64,000 bases of DNA from Pedinophyceae sp. YPF-701 (lineage: Eukaryota; Chlorophyta; Pedinophyceae). The position numbers were made by a program, and so were the translations under genes. The notes below the pieces were generated by a model that worked only from the letters and a program-made list of their open reading frames with translations, had not been told where the DNA came from and ran no database searches. The stretch lies in the NCBI GenBank assembly GCA_916048055.1, contig CAJZHL010000003.1, positions 1,612,001 to 1,676,000 of the forward strand. The letters are read 5' to 3'. Positions 21,186-32,541 of this stretch are shown here, piece by piece; positions within the stretch are counted from its first letter, which is position 1; every line of letters begins with the position of its first letter.

Positions 21186-22891
21186 TCACCGGTCGTCCTC
21201 GCCGTCGTCCCCGCCCCACCCGTCGTCCCAACCCCCCCCCTGCTCGCTGCTCTCCTTCCACGCGCTCTCGCTCGTGTCCAGCCCCTCCCACCACTGCCGC
21301 GCGCCGCCCCCACCGGCTCCCCCGCCGCCCCCGGGCCCGCCGCCCCCAGGCCCCTGGTCGGGCCCCCCGCCCTCGTCCCCGCCGCCCCCGCCCTCGTCGT
21401 CGTCGCCGCCCCCGCCCCAGCCCCAGAGGAGCGGGAACGCGCCGAGCCCGCCGCCGCGCGTCGCGCGCCGCGAGAAGTAGTCCACGTCGATCGCGACGGC
21501 CGCCGCGATCGCGAGCGCGCGCTCGTCCTCGTCGAGGCTCCGCGCCAGCGCCCCGGACGCGGCCACCGCGCCGCCCGGCCCCTCGACGATCGACGACCCC
21601 GGCGCACCCCCGCGGGGCAGTGTTCCGGGCGTGGGGACGCCGAAGTCGACGCCGTACGCCCCGGCGTCGGTGAAGAGCTCCGTCCCGAGGCCCGAGAGCC
21701 CCCGCCGGACCGCGCCGAGGTGCCCGCCGTCCTCGTCCGTCACGTTGAAGGTCCACGCCAGCGGGGGCGCCTGGATGCGCGCGACCTGGTCGGTCCCGGA
21801 GTAGATGTCGTACAGGCGGCGGAAGAGGTGCCAGCGCTGCTCGACGCTCCCGAGGAACTCGCCCGTCTGCGCGTCCTCGACGGTCGTCGTCGACGAGATC
21901 AGGTACAGCGGCCGCTTGATGCGCAGCAGGGGCGTCCCATCTGCACGCAGACGATGCGGGAGTGGCCGTTGGCGACGAGAGCGTCGCAGCGGCACGACGG
22001 CGGCGCGGGGCGGTGTGTATGCGTTGTGTTTGTGCGCACCGTTGCCGTAGAGCACGGCGGAGAGCGGGCGCCGGCGGTGGAGGATCTGGCGGAGCAGGAG
22101 CCGCCCGAAGCCGCCGCCCTCCTCCCTCAGCTGCGCGACGGGCTGCCCGTGGTCGTCGAAGAAGTCGTAGGTGACCTCTTGTTCGAAGTTGAGCAGCACG
22201 TTGGCCCACTCGATGTGCTTCCGCATCCCGACGTTCGAGCGCGACACGAGGTCCGTCAGCGTGCGCACGGCCGTCGGTGGCGGCGGCGCGTGCCCCTGCG
22301 CGGGCCCCCACGCGCCCCACCGCTGCTCCTGCTCCGGCCTGGGACCACCCTGCGATGCACGCCGCGGAGCGCGCGTCAGGGCGCCCGCGCCGATCGCGCG
22401 CAGACGGGATCGCAGACGAGGTGCTGGGCGGCGCCGGCGGCACGCGAGACGGACGGACGCGGCGCGGCGGGGGCCCGTAGGAGCTCTGGAAGGCATCGTC
22501 GGCAGCGACGGTGGCGCCGCGCGCGTGCGACGTCGCACGTGCGCGGCCGATTGGTGCCCGATGGCCGCACCTCGTAGACGTGGAACCCGCCGGGCGGCTC
22601 GCCCTGAGCAGGCCGCGCGCGCTGCGTCCCCGCGGCGGTGCGTTTCGCGCGCAGCCGCGCCCTCCGGGCGCGGTCCCGCGGCGCGGAACCCTTCGCGTAC
22701 CCCCTCGATCCTTCCCAAGGCCCCGCCGCTCGCCCGCCTTCGACTCCCCCGCAGCCCCAGCCCGCCCGCCCCCTCCCAACTGCCAGACCGAGCGCAGCAC
22801 ACGAGGGTTCCTGCCACGGAGGCCCCGGAGCCGCGCTCGCCACGCCGACCGCCCCGCGCGCCAGCCGGGCGAGCCGCGCCGCACGCGCCAT
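21186..22891 (-). CDS. Phospholipid scramblase family protein, mitochondrial-type
   Basis: Exons 22891-22571, 22349-22040 and 21940-21186, phases 0 and 1, 461 residues. The N-terminus MARAARLARLARGAVGVAS is basic and lacks acids, as in a mitochondrial presequence. The core shows scramblase-family blocks: IEWANVLLNFEQEVTYDFFD, RIKRPLYLISSTTTVED, GSVEQRWHLFRRLYDIYSG and the terminal AIAAAVAIDVDYFSR. A long Gly/Asp-rich tail follows. Scramblases move phospholipids between leaflets; fungal AIM25 and related proteins are the mitochondrial relatives I have in mind. The gene starts 496 bases from the divergent MBOAT acyltransferase gene, another membrane-lipid gene, so shared regulation is possible. 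Confidence 0.88.
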
Positions 22892-23387
22892 CGTGTCTGC
22901 CCGCAACGACTCCCCGCGCGGCGAGGAGCAGCAGACTCGCTCTGTGCGTGCGTGTGTGCCTCGCGAGCGCCCTGCTCGCTCCCGGGGCGGAACGCGCACG
23001 CGTCGGCCGCGGACTGGCGCGGCCCTCGGCTCGCGCGCGGCGTCGTCGGCCGGGCGCGAGGGGCGTCGGCGACGGCGGGGGCGTCTGTCGCACCAGCGTG
23101 GGGACAGTCACGGGGAGTCGGGCGCGCGGGGGGCTTCTCGGGGGCGCGGCGGGGCGGCCGCGGCGAGTGCGGCTCGCGTCGACGCAGAACGGGCGGACAA
23201 GGCCCCGCTTGAGGAGTCGACGAGACGCCGGGGACGCCTGCCCTGGTGCGCCTGCCGAGGGTGCGAGCGCGCGACGGGGTCTCCCCGCGGGGGTGCCGTG
23301 TCCCCGCGCGGGCGTTTCGGATACCTGAGGTGTAGATCAGGCAGGGGGTGGGTGTTCTGGAGGGTGGGGTAGCGGCGTGCGGGCGGC
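22892..23387. promoter_or_regulatory. Shared region between divergent scramblase and MBOAT genes
   Basis: About 496 bases separating two start codons on opposite strands, so both promoters must lie here or within the first transcribed bases. It is extremely GC-rich with G-runs and C-runs; no TATA box is visible. A bidirectional promoter is inferred from layout only. Confidence 0.4.
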
Positions 23388-25242
23388 ATGGCGCTCGGCA
23401 CCGTTTTCGCGGACGCCTCGGCCGTGGTGGGCCTTCCGGAGGCCGTCGTGCGGTTCCTGGTGTGCATGGTGAGCCGCACGCCGCTGCGTCCGAACTGCCC
23501 TGCACCACGACGTCTCCGCGCGCACCGCGGAGGCCGCGTCGTGCGCGCGGGCCTGGCCGTTGGAGGTGCTGGCCATCCCCCCCCCGTGCGTCCACCGCCC
23601 ACGTCGACCCCGCGTTCCCGCAGCTGGCGACGTTCCCGATCCACTCGGCGTGGCCGGCGCTGCCCCCGGGGTGGCCGCGCCACGTCTACTCGACGGCCAC
23701 GGGCGTGGTGCTGACGGTCATCTCCTTCGGCCCCGAGACGCTCAAGATGCTCCTGACCATGGCCGTCGTGTACGCCGCCATGATCGCGATGCGCTCCCGC
23801 TGCGCCGCGGTCGCCTGGGGGGTGTCGTTCACGCACCTGGTGTACAAGAAGTACGGCCTGTACGTCGACGCGGAGCACGTGGCGCAGCGCCCGACGCTCG
23901 ACTACACCACCGCCGCCATGGTCCTCACGCTCAAGCTCATCTCCATGGCGCACTGCTACGGGTACGTTCGCACGCGGCAGCGCACGCCGCGCAGCGACGA
24001 CGACGACGACGCACGCACACACGCACCCTCTCTCGCTCCCCGGACCGGCCGCGCTCCCGGCCGTCGCGGTGCCCGCAGGGACGGCGGGCGCGACGACGCG
24101 GAGCTGACGCCCACGCAGCGCGAGCGCCGGCTGGACCGGCTGCCGTCGGTGCTGGAGCTCCTGGGGTACACGTTCTCGTGCGGGAACCTGCTCGTCGGCC
24201 CGTACAACGAGATGGCGGACTACCTGGCCTTCACGAACAACACGGGCGAGTACGCGAAGGACATGCCGCGGGTGAGATAGATCACGACCGCCGCGCAGCG
24301 CCCCCCCCCCTCACTTCTCGTACTCGGCCCGTTTGTTCTCGCACCGCGACCCCACCCGTCGTCCGCTCCCTCCCGGCCGCGCGCTCGCAGCCCACGCTGT
24401 CGCAGCGCGTGTCCGTCTCGCTGCGGCTCGCGTGCGAGGCGTGCATCTGGGCCGCGTTCCACGTGTCGGTCGGGGCGCGCCTCCCGCCCAAGTTCCTCGC
24501 CACGGGCGCGTTCGCGGCCCTGCCGTGGCTCCCCGACGCGGCGCGCCTCCTCGCCGGCGAGCTGTCGCCGCGCGCGCTCGGCAAGGCCCTGACGACGTCG
24601 CTCACGATGATGGGCGTGCGCGGCAAGTACTACTTCGCGTGGATGATGGCCGAGTCGTCCTGGGCGCTCTCGGGCCTCGCGGCGCGGCGCGTGGACGCCG
24701 AGGCCAAGGGGGCCGAGGAGTGGGCCTGGGACGCCATGCAGAACATACACCCCCTCTCGTGCGAGTTCGCGGCGAGCCCCGTGAAGATCTCGCACGACTG
24801 GAACGTGAAGACGGGGCAGTGGATGCGGATCTACGTCTACGAGCGCATCACGCTCTTCGGGAAGCGCCCGGGGGCGGCCAACCAGATCGTCGCGCTCGCG
24901 GTCTCGGCGCTGTGGCACGGCGTGTACCCGGGGTACTTCTTGACGTTCGCCACGTTCATACCGTGGGTGCTCGCGGGCAAGGCGCTCTTCCGGCTCTCGC
25001 GCGCCGCGGGGCCCAGGCTGGGGCCGGTGCTGTCCGGCGCAAACTACGTGCTCGCGCGCTGGGGCCTCGACGCCATCACTCCCCCCTTTGTCCTCCTGCA
25101 CCTCGCGCCCTCGATGCAGGTCTGGTCGTCGCTCATGTGGTCCCCGCACCTGATGGTCGTCTTCTGGCTCGCGACGTGCGCGGCGCTCACGCCCCGCAAG
25201 CGCGGCCGAGGGCGAGGCGACCCGCGGCCCAAGGCCGAGTGA
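23388..25242 (+). CDS. MBOAT lysophospholipid acyltransferase (LPLAT/LPCAT-like)
   Basis: Exons 23388-23468, 23624-23961, 24079-24271 and 24391-25242, all phases consistent, 487 residues. The order of blocks follows plant LPLAT1: VVRFLVCMLATFPI, HVYSTATGVVLTVISFG, TLDYTTAAMVLTLKLISM, RLPSVLELLGYTFSCGNLLVGP, KYYFAWMMAESSWALSGL. The catalytic pair of the MBOAT superfamily is present: Asn in HDWNVKT (codon 24802-24804) and His in SALWHGVYPGY (codon 24916-24918). The tail is basic (PRKRGRGRG), a plausible ER-facing end. The enzyme re-acylates lysophospholipids with acyl-CoA at the ER in the Lands cycle. Head-group preference cannot be read from the sequence. Confidence 0.92.
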
Positions 25243-25469
25243 GCCGAGCCGCGGCCGAGGACCACGCCCTAGTTGTTGTGCACCGCGCGTGCGCTGCGCG
25301 ACCTCACGCGAAACGTATATGTAACCGGAAACTCGAGGCGCGGGGTTTTGGCGGGGGGGTTTGGTGGGGGTCTCTGGGTGGAACCACCACATCCCCTGCG
25401 GGGTCGTGCGCTCAACGCGGGCCGCGCGCGCCGCGCCCGCGCAGTTCTCGATCCCTGCTGTCTGCGCCG

Positions 25470-27427
25470 ATGGACGTCAGCTCGCTGCGCCGCTCCTCCA
25501 CGTCGATGAGCGAGGCTGGCGAGGACGGCGCGTCCGTGGCGCCTCCGCTCGCCCCCGGCGGGGGCCCGGTGGTGCACTACGCGTGGGCCCGGCCCGGCGC
25601 GAAGGTGTGGCCGAGCTACCCGACGAGCCTCTCGGACGACGACGACGACGCCAACCTCCCAGAGCCGCAGCCCCTGCCCCCCAGGGAGCGAAAAAAGCGG
25701 GCCAAGGAGTGGGACAAGGCCTTCAAGAAGGCCCTCTACAAGGTACGACGACGCCGCGTATCGCGGAGCGCGCCTCGCGGCCTCTGCCCGCTGCGCTCGC
25801 CCGTTTCCCGGCTGCCGAGAGAGAGCGAGCAACCGCCCGTGCGCCGACGCGGCTGCGAGCGTGCGATGCGCGCCGTTCCGTGCCTGCGACGCCTTCCCGG
25901 CATCGCACGGGCGGGTCCGTCGCGAAGCGCCCGCAGACGTCGCGCCCCCGGGCCCCGCGGCGCGTGCAACCCTGCGCTCCAGACGCGTGGCCTCGCGCCG
26001 CGCTCCGCCTTCGAACGCGCGCCCGCGGCTCTTCCCGACGTTGCTCCCGAACGGTCGCGGCTGCTGCGCATCGCATCGGGCCCGTTTGCGCGCGTCCCAG
26101 CGCGCGATCGGCACGCTGCCCACCTGAGGCCGCGCAGAGAGGCGACCACGCGCGCCCCGCGGCCGTCCATGACCGTTCTCGCGCCTCCGCCGCGCGCCCC
26201 CCGCAGGCCGGGGTGCGGTACGTCCACTCGGACCTCGAACCGGTCGCTCAGGACTCGAGGTTTCCCGATGACCACTGCAATCTTGCCTACAGGATGATCC
26301 ACGAGGACCTCGCGGCGCGCGCGCTGGCGGGGGCCGTGGCCAACAACCGCTGCCTCGTGAGCATCAACCTCGAGGTGAGCCGCAAACGCGGGCCGGCCTC
26401 CTTCCAGCGCGCACGTGACGCAACGTGATGCGACGCGACGCGACGCGACGCGACGCGACGCGACGCGACGCGACGCGACGCGCCCTCCCCGTCATCCGCC
26501 TCCCGTCCCCGTCGTCGCCGCGCGCAGGGCAACAAGCTGTACCCGGCGGGCGCGCAGGCCCTGTGCGAGGCCCTGCGCGGCAACACGCGGCTGCGCAGGC
26601 TCAACCTCGCCCGCACCCACATCGGGCCCGAGGGCGTCGCCGCCGTCGCGGCGCTGCTCGCCGAGGAGGACCCGGACAGCGGCCTCCCCGCGCTGCAGTC
26701 CCTCGGCCTCGCGGACAACAACGTCAACGGCGACGCCGCGCGCCTGCTGGCCGCCGCGCTGTGCCGCGGCGGCCGCGGCCTCCAGGGCCTCGACCTGAGC
26801 CGCAACATGTCCCTGCACGACTCCGGCCTGGTCGACTTCGCCGAGGGCGCCGCCCCGGGCGACGCGCCCCCCCTCCTGCGACGCCTGCGCCTGGACTGGT
26901 GCGCGCGCGGCGAGGACGCGCTGCAGGCGGCCGCGATGATCCTCGCGAGCTTCCCCGAGCTCCGCGAGCTGTCGCTGCGCCACGTCACGGTCTGGGCCCC
27001 CGGACCGGACGGCAACGACAGCGAGTACGCCGCCCAGGCCGTCAGCAGGCTGGGACGCGCCGTGGCGCAGGCGCGCAACCTGCGCATCCTGTGCCTGGCG
27101 GACACGGACCTGGGCCCCGCGGGCGCCGCGGCGCTGGAGCAGGGCGTGCGGGAGGGCGGCGGGCTGACCGCGCTGGTGTCGCTCGACGTCGGGGGCAACC
27201 CGCTGGGCGGGGCGGGGGTGCTCCGGGTCGCGGACCTGGTGCGGGCGAGCGGGACGCTGGAGCACGTGTGCCTGCGCGGGGTGCGGGCGCCCGCGGAGGC
27301 GCTGTGGGAGCTGATGCGCGCGGGGGGGGTCCGCGACGCGGGGGGGGACGCGTGGACGTGGGTGCCGCGGCCGGTGCGCGGCGTGATGCACCGGTTCATG
27401 TACGACGACCAGCAAGACAGCGACTAG
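25470..27427 (+). CDS. LRR_RI (ribonuclease-inhibitor type) repeat protein
   Basis: Exons 25470-25742, 26207-26374 and 26528-27427, phase 0 at both joins, 446 residues. The N-terminal 90 residues are Ser-rich with a five-Asp stretch and a basic helix (KKRAKEWDKAFKKALYK). From exon 2 on come RI-type repeats, e.g. NRCLVSINLEGNKLYPAGAQAL, TRLRRLNLARTHIGPEGVAAV and LRILCLADTDLGPAGAAAL. There is no kinase, NACHT or membrane segment. Such horseshoes mediate protein binding; plant RanGAP and many algal LRR_RI proteins share the architecture, but no RanGAP signature is visible, so the partner is unknown. Intron 1 is long for this window (464 bases). Confidence 0.82.
26431..26482 (+). repeat. Pentanucleotide tandem repeat (CGACG)10 in an intron
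   Basis: Ten perfect copies of CGACG plus two bases, lying in intron 2 of the LRR_RI gene, about 55 bases after the donor. A five-base unit would break any frame, so it is tolerated only as intron sequence. Confidence 0.95.
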
Positions 27428-28461
27428 CGGGCGGCGCCGGGCGGTGGGGCGGCGGCGGCCAGGAGGCATATTACGTAGAGTTTGCGCCGTTGTAAGTTAT
27501 TACGCTCGTCACAAGATGAGAGCGGCAGTCGGTTGCGGCCCGCGATCGACGCGTGCCCGTGCACATACTGTGGGCCCGGTGCGTTGGCCTGGAGCCGTCG
27601 GCACCCACGAGATGGACACCAAAACACATGCCAGCTGGTCACACTGCGGTTACTTTCTTGAACAGCACAGCATCGACCCGCGCGATCCCGCGGTACACAG
27701 CCGTGCTGTCGCCCTGTATGAAGAGCAGCCGCATGCGCGCGTCGAGGTCGCGCGCTTCTGCAGGCAGCCAGGGTCGTTGATAGCACGCTAGCCGTGGACC
27801 GCGGCGTCTCTGTGTTGCCCGTGATGGAGCGCGCCCACGAGGCGTCGCCCGCGCCGTGTCTCGCAGGTCTTTCCCGCGCGCCTCGACCACCTCCGGGGTC
27901 GTGCACTCGAAGAGCACGTGCCGCTGGTCCTCCGGCGTGTTGCATCCGCAGCAACGGCACGTGCGCCGCGCGAGCGGCAGCCTGCCGTGGTCCGGGCGGG
28001 CCCCCGTGGTGGCGATCAGATGCACGGCGGAGAGGTGGAAGCGCAACACGGTCTTCAGATGGCGCGGCGGCGCGGCATCGCACATGATGTGCGGCAGATT
28101 GGCCTCACATCTCTCAAGACGTCTCGACCCCGTCACGGCCGACGACGGTGAGGCCGGTGACCAAGCCATTCCGCTCTAGACTCTATGGCGCCCCTTCGGC
28201 GCTCCGCTCGGCTACTCCCGATCCGGTGCTCACTTGCATCAGTGGACGCCCGAGGTCGCCGCTGTTTCGGCGGGAGACGATGCACCGCGGCGGATGAAGG
28301 GGGGTGGGGAGATGGTGGGGCAGGGGGGGCGGGAGGGAGAGGGGGCGGGGATTGGTGGTGGAATGGTCGGGCCTCTCAAGCATGTTGTCGTGGACGGGCG
28401 AACGGGCGTCCGAGGCCCTCGAGCGAGATCGGTCCGACTATGGACAGTCCTGCGTCCATGG
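27428..28461. other. Gap with retroelement remnant (27428-28461)
   Basis: Between the LRR_RI gene and the HNH-like gene, which converge here. It contains the retroelement-like frame at 27639-28169. The rest (28180-28460) has a G-rich stretch at 28290-28360 and no recognisable gene. Confidence 0.45.
27639..28169 (-). mobile_element. Remnant of retroelement reverse-transcriptase C-terminus (zinc-knuckle region), copy 1
   Basis: A 176-residue open frame with ATG at 28169. It contains LKTVLRFHLSAVHLI, then CRCCGCNTPEDQRHVLFEC, fitting the C-x2-C...E-D-x-x-H-x4-C signature found C-terminal to reverse transcriptases of non-LTR elements, then TTPEVVEARGKDLRD. A second, more degenerate copy of the TTPEVVEA part lies at 38540-38790. 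No reverse-transcriptase catalytic motif is present in the window, so this is a 3' fragment. It could also have been captured as a small gene. Confidence 0.55.
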
Positions 28462-31400
28462 CTAGAGCAGCTTGACGACCTGAACGGTGCGCCGCCGCTT
28501 GGAGGAGGGTCCTGCAGTCTGGTTCAACTTGCGTTCGACCGCCGTCTTCGCCTCGGCGATCGCCGCGTCGCGTGTCCGCAGGTATCGATACGCCCTCTGC
28601 GCGACCTGCTTGAGATTGACTTGCTTCGTTTTCTTCAATGACTCTCCGCCGTGGGCGCCCACGATGCCGCGTGTCTGCGACGTGATCGGCCACACGTACT
28701 CCTTCCACAGGCTCACCCAGACGTGCACGATCACGTCGAACGGAAGATGGCGGTCGCTCGTCAGCTCGTCCGACGTTGCGATGACCTGTTTCGTCGTGTC
28801 GCCGTACTCGACAACGTCAAACGTTGGCAAACTTGCTTCTACACCTGGCACGTCCAGCTTGACGTTGTCCAGAATGCGTTTGTTCGCCTGCGCGCAATGC
28901 GGGGTATCCGTGCGGCAACGCTCTGACGAGAATTAGACATGCCGGCGTCACGCGGGGGCGTCGGGATGGTGCCCACGTGGGAAGGTTGTGCACGTAGTGA
29001 GCAGCACAACTGAGCAGAGCAGAGCATCTCACTCACCGAGAAGACCAAGTCGATCATTTCGTCGCACATGGTGAACAAGCCGTCCGAGTCGACCTTCGCC
29101 CTGCCAGCGGCATACAGAACGTCGTGACGGTCCGGCACATGGTCGGGAACTTTCTCCGCCGTGCCACCCGTCCCTGGCGCAACTGGCCCGAAGGACAGCG
29201 CGCCTGACATAAACGAAGCGATATCAATCTTGAAGTTGACGGCTCCGAGCTGGTGCTCGCTGAGCGCGGCGTTCATGAACTCGGTAAGTTTCTTCACCAA
29301 AGGAGGGCATCCTTTGCGCGCGTGCCTGACCTTGTTGATGTCTGGGTCATAAAATTCGACCGTGACCTTCTTACTGACCTGCGGTCGTGACCAAGCACTG
29401 CCTAGTTTGTTCGGACAGCCGCCACGAAGGCGAAACTCGGCAGTGCATCAAGTTATGAAAAGAAGCGCACGGGTTGGTGCCGGAGGCAACGGCGGCAAAC
29501 AAGCTCAGCGGACCGGAAAATGCATTGTGTGGTCACGCGTCCGTGCGGCAGCAGCTCCGATGCGTCAGGCCTGCTCACCTCCACCACCGCACCGTCGACG
29601 TTGTCCTCGTGGAACTCCGCCTTGGCCTTCAGCAGCTGCGCTGGTACGCTGGATGGTACAGGATCAACAAAGCCGAGCATAGACAGGACCGCGGTCTTCG
29701 CATCGGGGTAGCCCCGCGCCGCGGCCTGCAGGGCCATCAGCTTCCGAAGAAAGACAGTCGACTCGAAAGGGCGCAGCTCGTCCTCAGGCTCGACCTGCAC
29801 AAGCAGCGGGATGCAGCGCGTACTTCAAAAACGACTCAACGCGTATGGGTGAGGTCGCGCCGTGGCGCAAAAGGTCGGCGTCGTGCAAGCGCTGCGAGGT
29901 GGTGTTGTGGGATTCGCGGGTCGGCTCGCTGTCCGTCCGTCGTTGCAGCGACCGCCTTGGTCTGACCGCACACCTGTGTCACTCGGCGCTCATAAGCTCG
30001 GTCGCAGTCGTCCTTACTGCGCCACTTCTTGGGGGTGGTCTTGCCATAGAACACCCTGTGACAGCCCTCGCAGCGTACCTGCCCGTCGTCTCCCAGTCGA
30101 AACTTCGTAGTGAAAACCGTGTGGTCGTGCTGCTTCTCAACGGTCGCCTTTTCGTAGTCATGCATTGGGCAGTCTCGGTTTGCGCAGACATGAAGCGCCC
30201 TGATCTTTTTCATGAACCACGGCGGGAAGCGGTGCGGGCGGTGGGGCGGCCCCCTGCACACGTGCCCGCCCCGCCGGTCGGCCGAGGGCACGGTGCACCA
30301 CGCCTTGTGCGGACACTGCTCCGCGATCTCGCTCGCGACGAATTCGTGGTCATGCTTCTCTGCGAGTTCCTCGAACACCTTGACGCGGGCTTCGATCTTC
30401 TCCTCTCTGGAGGCTTCGCTCTTGGGGTCTCGCCGCGGTCCATGCGCGTCGAACCACTGCGCGGCAGCCACCCTGGCCTCGTTGTTCAAGAGGTTCTGGT
30501 AACAAGGCTGGCAAAAGCCGCGCGCCCCCTCCCGGCGCTTGCTTTCGCTGTCCGGATCGCGCAGTTCCCGATGTGTCTCGCACTTGACGCAGTGCACGTA
30601 CTCCCACTGCGCGTCTGCGAATTCTTCGAAGGATGCCGGCGTGCGTGCGAGGTTCAGACAGTGCTTCTTGTCGTGTCCGAGGAACCTCCACTCCTCCGTA
30701 TCATCCACCCGGTCGAGCCCCGTCACCCGCACGCACCAGCGGCTGTGCGGGCATCGGCACCACTCGACGCGGAGGGCCACGCTCAGAGGCCTCTTACGCT
30801 CGACCTCGCCCGTCACGGTCGCGTACTTGTCGTAGCGCTCGAGGCCAGCGCGGGACCTCTCCTCGACCTTCGCGAGCACGTGGTCGCAGCGCCCCTGCAC
30901 CGACTCGGGTGTCTCGACGTTGGCACAGATGCCGACCCCGTCGTGCGGGCGCAAGATGAAGCGCTGGTCGCTCGGCTGCCCGATCTTGAGTCGCTTGACC
31001 AGCCGCTCGTCCGCGCCCTCGATGCGGCGCTTCAGGTGGCCCCGGCAGGTGCGCTCGATGCGCTCCTTCCCCTCGTCTTTTTTCCGGAGATCCTTCAGCG
31101 CGTTGAGGCCCACGCAGGCGAGCCCGACGTTGTCGACGTCGTGACGCCCCGCCGGGTCCCTCCTCTCGGGGGTTATCTGCAGCAGGTTTCCCGGCAACCT
31201 GCTGCCCTTGACGCCGCAGCGGTGCGCGATGATCACCGCCATGCCGTTCGGCGCCAACGGGTCGACGAACCCGTCGGGCTCCTCCAGGTAGGCGTCGTAC
31301 AGTTTCCAGACGATCGAGCGCAGTTCCTCGTCGGGGATGCCTTGACCTTCCGGCCTCCTCCCCTGCTTGACGTCGTTGTTGCACGCCTTGAGCACCGCCT

Positions 31401-32541
31401 TGTAGATCAAATGCCTGTGGCCGACAGGGAGGAGGCGTGATGCGTGTGAGCGGCTGCGTGGGCTGTACCGTGCACGGGAGCGCGGGGATGGCGCGCGTCG
31501 CATGCGGACGGGGTCGTCAGCGCGGGGGGTGGGGGGTCCGTACATGAGCGTCGCCTCCAGCCCGGGCGTCTCCCGCATGATCTTGGCGATCGGATTCACG
31601 CCCTTCTTGGTCCGATCGTACTGCTCCTTGATATGAGCCCGTCCTCTCGCGTCGCCCACGAGCAGCGCCAGCTCGTCCCACCCCGCGAGGTCCTCGTACA
31701 TCTCCACCGTGTCCCCCAGCATCTTGTTCGTCCCGATCTCGGTCAGGACGATCGCTCCCTTCGCGATTGCAGCCCCGTGCGTAAGATTCTCGATTCGGTC
31801 CGGGGAAGCACTGCTCAGCGGCAGGGGCTCGTCGTCGTAGTGGTCCGAGATGACGACAGGGTACACCGGGCCGCCTCCGTCCGTGAGCTTGAGCTGCGGG
31901 TAGCAGCAGTCCGCGAGCTGGGGGAAGCGCACCGCCGCCTGACTCAGCTTGAGCTGGTCAGGCCTGTGCTTGAACTTCGGCCGCGCGTCCATCTTGACGC
32001 ACGACAAGTACGTGGTCTTCATGAAAGCGGCGTAGTCCCTGAGCGCCTTCGCACACGTGCTGTCCGGACCGCCACCGGGGTCCAGCGCTTGCAGTTTGTT
32101 CTCCACCCACGTGTCCTCGGCCTTGTTGAGCGCCTTCTTGTTCCTGCGTTTGCCTACCGCTCTCTCCTCGTCCTCCTCCTCCTCCTCGTCCTCCTCGTCC
32201 TCCTCCTCGTCCTCCTCGTCCTCGTCCTCCTCCTCCTCCTCCTCCTCCTCCTCGTCCTCGTCCTCCTCGTCCTCCTCCTCGTCCTCCTTCGCCCAGTCGA
32301 TGTCCTCGTCGTCGACGTCGATCTCCTCGAAGCTGGCGTTCACCGCGTCATTCGCGCTCGGCGGCGCCTTCGCTCCCGCGATAGCGACGATGGGCGCCGG
32401 CTGCTCCTGCCTGCCCGCCCCGGCGCCGGCGTTGTCGCCGAGCCCGTCGCCGTGCTGCAGCGACCCGCCCGGCTTGGCACGCTTCGGGGGAGCCGACCCC
32501 TCGCCCCCCGGGCCGCTGGGTGCGGCGCGCTTGCCCCCCAT
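28462..32541 (-). CDS. Large protein with acidic tract, Cys clusters and HNH-like motif
   Basis: Five exons join in phase: 32541-31544, 31414-29974, 29794-29579, 29378-29037 and 28887-28462, giving 1140 residues. Intron 1 (129 bases) is itself open in frame but encodes a foreign Arg-rich stretch, so I treat it as an intron. After a disordered start comes a nearly pure Asp/Glu tract (about residues 85-127). The middle has ITPERRDP followed by DNVGLACVGLN, resembling the core of HNH nucleases of phage and giant-virus type (E/ER-D...N-V-x-L-x-C-x-x-N). The C-terminal half has CPHSRWC, CVKCETH...CQPC, CANRDCPMHD and CEGCHRVF, likely zinc sites. The C-terminus is basic (SSKRRRTVQ). I do not recognise the family. 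A DNA-binding or nuclease role, perhaps from a mobile or viral source, is inference. Confidence 0.6.
32166..32290 (+). repeat. Triplet repeat (CTC/CTT/GTC type) encoding the acidic tract
   Basis: Imperfect CTC and GTC triplets over about 125 bases; on the minus strand they encode Glu and Asp of the large HNH-like protein. Length is likely to vary between strains. Confidence 0.85.

Noticed and set aside
29845-31440. 531-codon plus-strand frame opposite the HNH-like gene
   Set aside because: Shadow of the minus-strand exons, which join in phase and carry Cys motifs; the plus frame has no recognisable domain.
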